From: [Zimmermannella] alba NBRC 15616
GTDB lineage: Bacteria > Actinomycetota > Actinomycetes > Actinomycetales > Microbacteriaceae
Assembly (NCBI RefSeq): GCF_001570905.1
Contig: NZ_BCSO01000001.1
Location: 496,001 to 560,000 of the forward strand
Reading direction: 5' to 3'
Length of the DNA stretch: 64,000 bases
Position numbers and translations under genes: made by a program. Of this stretch, positions 57,956-64,000 are shown piece by piece; the first letter of the stretch is position 1, and each line of letters opens with the position of its first letter. Below the pieces are notes generated by a model. It had not been told where the DNA came from and ran no database searches. It was given only the letters and a program-made list of their open reading frames with translations.

Positions 57956-58903
57956 ATGAGTCGAAGCAAGATCGGCATTGTTGGTGCGGGCGCTGTTGGT
58001 ACCTCGACGGCCTTCGCGTGTCTGTCGAGCGGCGTTGCCCGCGAAGTCGCACTCTACGACCTGAATGCTGACAAGGTTCGTGCCGAGTTTCTCGACGTTG
58101 CCCACGGGTCCATGTTCTTTGAGCCGTCGAGTGTGCGCGGTTCGGATGACCTTGAGGTGCTGCGCGACAGCGACATTGTCGTGGTGACTGCGGGAGCGAA
58201 GCCGAAGCTTGGACAGTCGCGCCTCGATGTGGCGGCGATCAACGTGCAGATCCTGCACCAGATCATCCCGCAGGTGCTCAAGGTGGCGCCGGATGCGATC
58301 TTCCTGCTCGTCACGAACCCGTGTGACGTGCTCACGGTCGTTGCGCAGGAGGTGAGCGGCCTGCCTCGCGAGCGGGTGATCTCGGCAGGCACGCTCCTCG
58401 ACACGGCCCGCCTTCGCTGGCTGCTCGCGCACCGTGCGGGCGGTGTTGCGGAGTCGTCCGTGCACGCACACGTGATTGGTGAGCACGGCGACACGTCGTT
58501 CCCGCTCTGGTCGCAGGCGTCAATCGGGCCGGTTCCGGTGAGCGAGTTCACGCTGCCGGATGGCACGCGACCCTTTGCCCCCGAGTCGCAAGCTGCGATT
58601 GCCCAGGAAGTGCGCGAGGCTGGCTGGTCGATCGTCGAGACGAAGGGCACGACGAACACGGCGATCGGTTTGGCGAGTGCTCGGATCGCGCGGGCGATCC
58701 TCAGGGACGAGCGCGTCGTCCTTCCGCTCTCGATCGTGCTCGAGGGGGAGTGGGGGCTGCGGGACGTCGCGCTCTCGGTGCCGACGATCGTCGGCCACCG
58801 CGGTATCGAGCAGGTGCTCGAGCTGTCAGTGACGGATGAGGAGCGTGCAGCGCTCGATCACTCGGCGGAGACGATTCGCGCCTCCGTCGCCGCGATCCAC
58901 TAG
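57956..58903 (+). CDS. ldh: L-lactate dehydrogenase
   Basis: A 315-residue NAD-dependent enzyme converting pyruvate to L-lactate. The Rossmann motif is GAGAVGTSTA, D35 fits NAD, Q87 in KLGQSRLD distinguishes it from malate dehydrogenase (Arg there), and the catalytic H177 is in VIGEHGDTSFPLW. ATG 57956 has GTGGAG upstream; the longer frame overlaps fabG. It suggests fermentative or micro-aerobic pyruvate reduction. Confidence 0.94.
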   Translation: MSRSKIGIVGAGAVGTSTAFACLSSGVAREVALYDLNADKVRAEFLDVAHGSMFFEPSSVRGSDDLEVLRDSDIVVVTAGAKPKLGQSRLDVAAINVQILHQIIPQVLKVAPDAIFLLVTNPCDVLTVVAQEVSGLPRERVISAGTLLDTARLRWLLAHRAGGVAESSVHAHVIGEHGDTSFPLWSQASIGPVPVSEFTLPDGTRPFAPESQAAIAQEVREAGWSIVETKGTTNTAIGLASARIARAILRDERVVLPLSIVLEGEWGLRDVALSVPTIVGHRGIEQVLELSVTDEERAALDHSAETIRASVAAIH

Positions 58904-58907
58904 CCAC

Positions 58908-59006
58908 CTGAGCTGATCGAGTAGGCCGCAGGCCGTATCGAGACCACGCGTCCGAACTCACGCCAGCGGTCTCGATACACGCGCTTCGCGCGCACTCGAC
59001 CACCTC
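58908..59006. repeat. Interspersed palindromic repeat, two inverted copies
   Basis: A direct copy (58908-58947) and an inverted copy (58968-59006) of the repeat fill the space between the convergent ldh and serB genes. Confidence 0.85.
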
Positions 59007-59012
59007 GTGTTG

Positions 59013-59678
59013 CTACGCCCGGAGGCCGAGGAGGGGCAGCACCTGCGCCATGTCACGGTCGCGCATGACGAGCGACGCTTCCTGCCGAACGACCGGTTTC
59101 GCGTCGAAGGCGACTGAGAGGCCCGCCACCGACATCATGCCGAGGTCGTTCGCGCCGTCGCCGATGGCAACTGTCCGCTCGAGCGGGACGCCGAACTCTT
59201 CAGCCCACGCCTCAAGCGTCTCACGCTTCGCTTCGCGGCCGATGATCGGGCCATCCACGTCACCGATGAGTTGGCCGTCAGCAACAGCAAAGCGGTTTGC
59301 GCGCCAGCGGTCGAGACCGAGCTCTTCGCCAAGGCCATCGAGGATCTCGTGGAAGCCGCCCGAGACGGCACAGATCATGCCGCCAGCGGCGTGCACGGCC
59401 TCAACAAGCTCCGGGACGCCCTTCGTGACGGTGATCCGCTCGCGAACGCGGGCAAGGTCATCCACCTGGATTCCAGCGAGCAGCACCACGCGTTCACGGA
59501 GCGAGCCCTCGAAGTCGAGTTCGCCGCGCATGGCACGCTCGGTGATCTCGGCAACCTTGTCGCGGACGTCCGCGACGTCGGCAATGAGCTCAATGACCTC
59601 GTCCTCGATGAGCGTCGAGTCGACGTCCAGCACGACGAGGAACCGCGCCCGGCGGGCACGACGTCCTGCCCGGCTCAC
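59013..59678 (-). CDS. serB: Phosphoserine phosphatase
   Basis: SerB dephosphorylates phosphoserine, the last step of serine synthesis. The 221-residue HAD-fold protein has the nucleophile motif [10 protein letters not shown] (D18, D20), [10 protein letters not shown] and [10 protein letters not shown]. The N-terminal ACT domain seen in some homologues is absent. GTG 59678 was chosen because it overlaps the glgC stop as GTGA; the frame further upstream is Arg-rich nonsense antisense to glgC. Confidence 0.92.
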   Translation of the reverse strand: MSRAGRRARRARFLVVLDVDSTLIEDEVIELIADVADVRDKVAEITERAMRGELDFEGSLRERVVLLAGIQVDDLARVRERITVTKGVPELVEAVHAAGGMICAVSGGFHEILDGLGEELGLDRWRANRFAVADGQLIGDVDGPIIGREAKRETLEAWAEEFGVPLERTVAIGDGANDLGMMSVAGLSVAFDAKPVVRQEASLVMRDRDMAQVLPLLGLRA

Positions 59679-60916
59679 GGAAGCACCACGCCGTTCTTCT
59701 CGACAACGGTAATGCCGGAGTCGGTGACGGTGAAGCCGCGTGCACGGTCGTGATCGTGATCGACACCAACCTGGGCACCCTCGTGGATGACGACGTTCTT
59801 GTCGATGATCGCGCGACGAACGACGGCTCCCGGCTTCACCTCGACGCGATCGAACAGGATCGAGTCGACGACGGCCGAACCGGACTCTGCCTTCACCCAC
59901 GGGCCAAGCACCGAACGCTCAATGTGGGCCCCGGAGAGCACGCAGCCGAGCGAAATGATCGAGTCGATCATTGTTCCGGTGGAGCCGCGGCTGTCGCGGA
60001 CGAACTTCGCGGGCGGCGAGTTGAGCTGCTGCGAGAAGATCGGCCACTGCTCGTTGTAGAGGTTGAAGATAGGCAGCGTCGAGATGAGGTCCATGTGGGC
60101 GTCGAAGAAGCTGTCGAGCGTACCCACGTCGCGCCAGTAGTAGCGGTCACGAGGGGTGGAACCTGGGACATCGTTGTCGTTGAGGTCGTAAACCCCGCAG
60201 TCGCCGCGCTCGACGAATCCCGGGATGATGTCGCCACCCATGTCGTGCTTCGAGCCGTCGAGGTCGGAGTCGCGGATGACTGCTTCGACGAGCTTGTCGG
60301 CGTCGAACACGTAGTTTCCCATCGAGGCGAGGATCTCGTTGGGGGAGTCGGGGAGTCCTTCGCAGTGCGCGGGCTTCTCAAGGAACTGCGAGATCTTGTG
60401 GGGTTCGTTCTGATCGACCTCGATCACACCGAAGGACTTCGAGGTCGACAGCGGCTGACGGATCGCAGCGACCGTGGCGCCAAGACCCGAGGCAATGTGC
60501 GCGTCGACCATCTGGGAGAAGTCCATGCGGTACACGTGGTCGGCGCCAACGACGACCACGATGTCTGGGTTTTCGTCGTGGATGAGGTTGAGGGACTGAC
60601 GGATAGCGTCGGCCGAGCCCGAGAACCACTGCTTGCCAAGGCGCTGCTGCGCCGGCACCGAGGCGACGTACTGGTTGAGCATCGCGGGAAGACGCCAGGT
60701 GTGCGACACGTGGCGGTCGAGCGAGTGCGACTTGTACTGGGTGAGCACCACGATCTTGTGGATGCCCGAGTTGAAGAGATTCGAGAGGGCAAAGTCAATG
60801 AGACGGTACTGCCCTGCGAACGGAACCGCGGGTTTTGCGCGGTCCGCGGTGAGGGGCATAAGCCGCTTTCCTTCGCCACCAGCAAGGACGATGCCGAACA
60901 CCTTTTTCTGACCCAT
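59675..60916 (-). CDS. glgC: Glucose-1-phosphate adenylyltransferase
   Basis: GlgC makes ADP-glucose from glucose-1-phosphate and ATP. The 413 residues have the nucleotide motif [13 protein letters not shown] with KPAVPF, the [12 protein letters not shown] motif and a C-terminal left-handed beta-helix. It is divergent from glgA, 57 nt away. The serB start overlaps its stop. Confidence 0.96.
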   Translation of the reverse strand: MGQKKVFGIVLAGGEGKRLMPLTADRAKPAVPFAGQYRLIDFALSNLFNSGIHKIVVLTQYKSHSLDRHVSHTWRLPAMLNQYVASVPAQQRLGKQWFSGSADAIRQSLNLIHDENPDIVVVVGADHVYRMDFSQMVDAHIASGLGATVAAIRQPLSTSKSFGVIEVDQNEPHKISQFLEKPAHCEGLPDSPNEILASMGNYVFDADKLVEAVIRDSDLDGSKHDMGGDIIPGFVERGDCGVYDLNDNDVPGSTPRDRYYWRDVGTLDSFFDAHMDLISTLPIFNLYNEQWPIFSQQLNSPPAKFVRDSRGSTGTMIDSIISLGCVLSGAHIERSVLGPWVKAESGSAVVDSILFDRVEVKPGAVVRRAIIDKNVVIHEGAQVGVDHDHDRARGFTVTDSGITVVEKNGVVLP

Positions 60917-60973
60917 GTCTTGAGACTAGGACCTCTTCATGAACAGTTTCCGACTATCGGCTAGCGTGCAAGT

Positions 60974-62161
60974 GTGCGTATTGATGTGATCTCTCGGGAA
61001 TATCCGCCAGCCGTCTACGGAGGGGCCGGTGTCCACGTCACCGAGCTCGTCAAAGCGATGCGTCGCGACATCGACGTGAAGGTCCGCTGCTTCGGTTCGC
61101 CGCGCGACGAGGCCGACACCTTCGCCTACGAGGTTCCGGCTCCGCTCGCCGATGCGAATGCCGCACTGGGCTTCCTCGGCACCGACCTTGAAATTGCCCG
61201 CGATGTGGAGGGCGCTGACCTCGTCCACTCCCACACCTGGTACGCGAATGCCGCCGGCAATATCGCGAAGCAGCTCCACGGCATCCCGCACGTCATCACG
61301 GCCCACAGTCTTGAACCGCTGCGCCCCTGGAAGGCGGAACAGCTCGGTGGCGGTTACCGCCTTTCCAGCTGGATTGAGCGGACGAGCTACGAGGACGCCG
61401 ACCGCATCATCGCGGTCAGTGGCGGCATGCGTCGCGACATCCTTCGCGCGTACCCGCAGCTTGATGAGTCGAAGGTCGAAGTGGTCTACAACGGCATCGA
61501 CCTCGACGAGTGGCAGCGCATCGAAGACCCGGACGCCGCACGTGAGCTGGGCATTGACCCAGACCGCCCCTCGGTCATTTTCGTGGGCCGCATCACGCGC
61601 CAGAAGGGTCTGCCGTACCTGCTTCGGGCCGTGCGTGAGCTCCCGAAGGACGTCCAGATCATCCTCTGCGCGGGTGCCCCCGACACAGCCGAGATCGAGC
61701 GCGAAGTGACGGGCCTTGTTGAGGAGCTTCAGGCCGAGCGCGATGGCGTGATCTGGATTTCGCGTCACCTGCCCAAGCGTGACCTCATGGTGGCGCTCAG
61801 CGCGGCAACCTGTTTTGTGTGCCCGTCGATCTACGAGCCGCTGGGCATCGTGAACCTCGAGGCAATGTCGTGTGGCACGGCCGTTGTGGGTACCGCTACC
61901 GGTGGTATCCCGGAGGTCGTCGAGGATGGTGTCACTGGACGCCTCGTGCCGATCGAGCAGGTGCAGGATGGCACGGGCACGCCCGTCGACCCGGACAAGT
62001 ACATTGCCGACCTCGCGGCGGTGCTCAACGAAGTGCTGAGCGACCCGGCGAAGGCTGCCGAGTACGGCAAGGCTGGTCGTGCGCGTGCTGAGCGCGAGTT
62101 CACCTGGTCGCGCATTTCGGAACAGACCCAGGAGATCTACCGGAAGCTCATCAACGGGTAG
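60974..62161 (+). CDS. glgA: Actinobacterial glycogen synthase (GT4, GlgA/GlgM type)
   Basis: A 395-residue GT4 glycosyltransferase of the actinobacterial GlgA family, transferring glucose from ADP-glucose to glycogen, or to glucose-1-phosphate to give maltose-1-phosphate as in mycobacterial GlgM. The N-terminal motif REYPPAVYGGAGVHV and the C-terminal EPLGIVNLEAMSCGT are diagnostic. GTG 60974 lies 6 nt after TAGCGT (60962-60967). It is divergent from glgC. Confidence 0.93.
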   Translation: MRIDVISREYPPAVYGGAGVHVTELVKAMRRDIDVKVRCFGSPRDEADTFAYEVPAPLADANAALGFLGTDLEIARDVEGADLVHSHTWYANAAGNIAKQLHGIPHVITAHSLEPLRPWKAEQLGGGYRLSSWIERTSYEDADRIIAVSGGMRRDILRAYPQLDESKVEVVYNGIDLDEWQRIEDPDAARELGIDPDRPSVIFVGRITRQKGLPYLLRAVRELPKDVQIILCAGAPDTAEIEREVTGLVEELQAERDGVIWISRHLPKRDLMVALSAATCFVCPSIYEPLGIVNLEAMSCGTAVVGTATGGIPEVVEDGVTGRLVPIEQVQDGTGTPVDPDKYIADLAAVLNEVLSDPAKAAEYGKAGRARAEREFTWSRISEQTQEIYRKLING

Positions 62162-62171
62162 CCTGGTGGCC

Positions 62172-62954
62172 ATGACTCAAGTCGTAGCGTTTTCCGCCGC
62201 CACTGTTGTCCGTAACGGCCGCACGATTCTCGATGGTGTGAATTGGTCGGTCGACGAGCGCGACCGCTGGGTGGTGCTCGGCCCGAACGGTGCCGGCAAG
62301 TCCACGCTCCTGAACCTCGCGGCAGCCCAGCTCCACCCGACGAGCGGCCAGGTGAAGGTGCTCGGCGAGACGCTCGGCAAGACGGATGTCTTTGAGCTTC
62401 GCCCGCGAATCGGTCTCGCATCCACCGCGATGGCCCGCCGCATCCCGGCCAACGAAACGATCATCGACGCTGTCCTCACGGCCGCTTACGGTGTGACGGG
62501 ACGCTGGCGTGAGCAGTACGACTCTTTTGATGAGGAACAGGCGCGCGCGATTCTCGATGAGTGGGATCTCTCGCACCTCGCGGACCGCGCCTTCGGTTCG
62601 CTCTCGGATGGTGAGCAGAAGCGCGCGCAGATCGCCCGCTCGGTCATGACCGACCCGGAGCTGCTGCTCCTCGACGAGCCGAGCGCATCGCTCGACCTCG
62701 GCGCCCGCGAAAGCCTTCTCGCGTCACTCACGAGCTACGCGCAGAGTGAGTTTGCGCCGGCGATCGTCATGGTGACGCACCACGTTGAGGAGATCCCGGT
62801 GGGTATCACGCACGCCATGCTCCTCAAGGATGGGGGAGTCGTCGCGCAGGGCCCGGTTGACGAGGTCATCACCGAGGGCCCGCTCTCGGAGGCGTTCGGT
62901 CTCTCCCTCGAGGTCACGAAGCGCGACGGCCGCTTCACCGCCCGCGCGAAGTAG
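62172..62954 (+). CDS. ABC transporter ATPase (YlmA/ModF-like)
   Basis: A 260-residue single ABC ATPase domain with Walker [10 protein letters not shown], signature [12 protein letters not shown] (with a D for the second G), Walker [13 protein letters not shown] and the switch in VTHHVEEIP. No permease is adjacent. It resembles soluble YlmA-type ATPases of unknown role, commonly placed near rpmE2 in related genomes. ATG 62172 is used; a longer frame overlaps glgA. Confidence 0.85.
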   Translation: MTQVVAFSAATVVRNGRTILDGVNWSVDERDRWVVLGPNGAGKSTLLNLAAAQLHPTSGQVKVLGETLGKTDVFELRPRIGLASTAMARRIPANETIIDAVLTAAYGVTGRWREQYDSFDEEQARAILDEWDLSHLADRAFGSLSDGEQKRAQIARSVMTDPELLLLDEPSASLDLGARESLLASLTSYAQSEFAPAIVMVTHHVEEIPVGITHAMLLKDGGVVAQGPVDEVITEGPLSEAFGLSLEVTKRDGRFTARAK

Positions 62955-62980
62955 CGCGCGCAACACCCCGAGACTCTCCG

Positions 62981-63079
62981 TCGACGGGATGCCAAGAACC
63001 TGGTAGTGTTGCCTCTTGGCTTACGCGCAGTGCATCACTGCGTGCTTTTGAAGTTTTCAGTCCGACACGAAGGAACAAC
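62981..63079 (+). promoter_or_regulatory. Promoter and hairpin leader of rpmE2
   Basis: TCGACG (62981-62986), a 17-nt spacer and TAGTGT (63004-63009) form a promoter. The leader of about 65 nt has a hairpin, GCGCAGTG (63025-63032) with CACTGCGT (63036-63043). L31 mRNA leaders are known in actinobacteria, so this may be an autoregulatory element. Confidence 0.5.
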
Positions 63080-63340
63080 ATGAAGAAGGACATCCACCCC
63101 GACTACCGCGCCGTGGTGTTCAACGACCTCGCGTCGGGTGAGAAGTTCCTCACCCGTTCCACGGTCAAGGCCACCGACAAGACCATCGAGTGGGAAGACG
63201 GCAACACCTACCCGGTGATCGACGTCGAAATCTCGAGCGCCTCGCACCCGTTCTACACCGGTAAGCAGCGCATCATGGACTCGGCCGGTCGCGTCGAGAA
63301 GTTCAAGAACCGCTACGCCAAGTTCGGCAAGAAGGCCTAA
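63080..63340 (+). CDS. rpmE2: 50S ribosomal protein L31 type B
   Basis: An 86-residue L31 without the zinc-binding cysteines (no Cys at all), so it is the type B, zinc-independent form. The start [10 protein letters not shown] and the segment [23 protein letters not shown] are diagnostic, although the latter is longer than a short motif. AAGGAAC precedes the ATG. A terminator follows the stop. Confidence 0.95.
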   Translation: MKKDIHPDYRAVVFNDLASGEKFLTRSTVKATDKTIEWEDGNTYPVIDVEISSASHPFYTGKQRIMDSAGRVEKFKNRYAKFGKKA

Positions 63341-63358
63341 GACCTTCCGCGGTTTCGC

Positions 63359-63395
63359 ACAGGGGCTCCACCTTCGGGTGGGGCCCCTGTTGCGT
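63359..63395 (+). terminator. Terminator of rpmE2
   Basis: ACAGGGGCTCCACC pairs with GGTGGGGCCCCTGT (one G-T pair) around a TTCG tetraloop, followed by a T-containing stretch. Confidence 0.85.
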
Positions 63396-63406
63396 TGCCA
63401 ATGTGG

Positions 63407-63508
63407 GAGCTGATCGAGTGCGCCGAGCGCCGTATACAGATCACCACCCGACGGAAATGACGAGGGATGCGTCATCTGTCGAGCGTTTTCGTCGGCCGAT
63501 GACGCATC
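63407..63508. repeat. Palindromic repeat plus adjacent dyad
   Basis: A diverged copy of the interspersed repeat (63407-63444) is followed by GATGCGTCAT (63466-63475) and its exact complement ATGACGCATC (63499-63508). The layout repeats that at 55.5 kb. Confidence 0.75.
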
Positions 63509-63546
63509 GGTCGGCAGATCGCGGTGCCGGATGCTTCGTTCCGCAG

Positions 63547-64000
63547 CTATCGACGAAAGCGAGACTGCACGAGGTCGAAGGCGAGGTCTTCGTACATCGC
63601 CGGGATCGCATCGCGAACAAGGCCAGCGAGAGGGTCCTGCGCTGCGGCAAGCATGACCGGCATTGCCGCAGCACCCGACTTCGGCTCACCAACCACGGAT
63701 TCAGGCCGCCATGCCCGGATCAACTCGAGCATCGGACCAAACTGCAACAAAGTCGCAGGCTTCGTGAATGCAGACGCCGCTGCCAATGCCAGCTTGTGTT
63801 CTTCGCGAAGCCGTGCTTCTTCACCTTCCGCCCCAAGAAGACACTTCGCGGCAGCCATGTCGAGACCACGCGCCTCGGCCACGATCGACGAGTTAAGTCG
63901 AGCGCCGTCATACATCGGCATAGAGGCGAGATGTGCAAGGCGGGGAGTGGGGAGAACTTCCCCCTCGAGGAACTGTTCCAGCTCGCTCAGACCCTCACCG
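63547..64000 (-). CDS. Protein of unknown function, 5' end beyond the window
   Basis: The frame is open from the window edge to TAG at 63547-63549, giving 150 residues of a longer protein. The first visible part reads GEGLSELEQFLEGEVLPTPR, followed by ASMPMYDGARLNSS and a helical, Ala/Glu-rich C-terminus (LGAEGEEARLREEHKLAL). The internal ATG 63921 is therefore probably not the start. I do not recognise the family. The opposite end flanks the repeat at 63.4 kb. Confidence 0.6.
   Translation of the reverse strand, partial: GEGLSELEQFLEGEVLPTPRLAHLASMPMYDGARLNSSIVAEARGLDMAAAKCLLGAEGEEARLREEHKLALAAASAFTKPATLLQFGPMLELIRAWRPESVVGEPKSGAAAMPVMLAAAQDPLAGLVRDAIPAMYEDLAFDLVQSRFRR

Noticed and set aside
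62159-62172. Leaderless promoter TAGCCT before the ABC ATPase gene
   Set aside because: The hexamer is formed by the glgA stop codon; with no other support it may be chance, so it was not counted in the leaderless set.

Overview
The window is GC-rich, densely coded chromosomal DNA from an actinobacterium, most likely the family Microbacteriaceae. The evidence is the set of lineage markers (RbpA, WhiA, OpcA, an ANTAR-output response regulator of the PdtaR type, actinobacterial GlgA, type B L31), frequent GTG starts, ATGA/GTGA/TAATG stop-start overlaps, and an interspersed repeat with the core GAGCTGRTCGAGT...GTATCGAGAYCAC. Nearly all genes are housekeeping. I found no prophage, CRISPR array, insertion sequence, toxin-antitoxin pair or recognisable defence or biosynthetic island, and nothing I would call an undescribed system. 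The points worth a second look are small: repeats, regulatory sites, a broken gene and missing operon members.

Layout. 1-8.1 kb: a run of co-directed genes for histidine (hisG 3' part, hisF, hisI) and tryptophan (TrpMP membrane protein, small HGxxPAAW-type protein, trpC, trpB, trpA), then lgt and pyk. trpE is not at its usual place. 8.1-12 kb: an iron-siderophore ABC importer (lipoprotein, two permeases, ATPase) behind a DtxR/IdeR box. 12.0-12.6 kb: tRNA-Leu(CAA), a duplicated tRNA 3' end and repeats. 12.6-20.3 kb: pdtaR-like regulator, hotdog thioesterase, polA, a gene broken by an in-frame TAG, a DUF885 protein and rpsA. 20.4-30.7 kb: DUF4126 protein, coaE, a YigZ-family gene, then uvrB, rlmN, uvrA (LexA box) and uvrC. 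30.7-36.6 kb: rapZ, whiA, the gap-pgk-tpiA glycolytic operon, secG and rbpA.

36.6-44.7 kb is a reverse-strand pentose-phosphate operon, transcribed tkt-tal-pgi-zwf-opcA-pgl. Divergent from it is ctaB; ctaA (reverse) follows, and together they make haem A. ctaA is divergent from the Fe-S assembly operon sufB-sufD-Rieske-sufC-sufT-like, which lacks sufS and sufU. 51-57 kb: a DHA2-type MFS exporter, bioY, a small cupin, an ABC-F ATPase, SURF1, a small Cys protein and a DUF3099 protein. 57-64 kb: fabG-like reductase, L-lactate dehydrogenase, serB, glgC divergent from glgA, an ABC ATPase, rpmE2, and a gene of unknown function cut by the window end.

Several start codons lie 6-7 nt after a TAGNNT or TAAGAT -10-like hexamer (pdtaR, polA, DUF885, uvrB, uvrA, fabG, glgA). 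This suggests leaderless transcripts and was used to choose starts.
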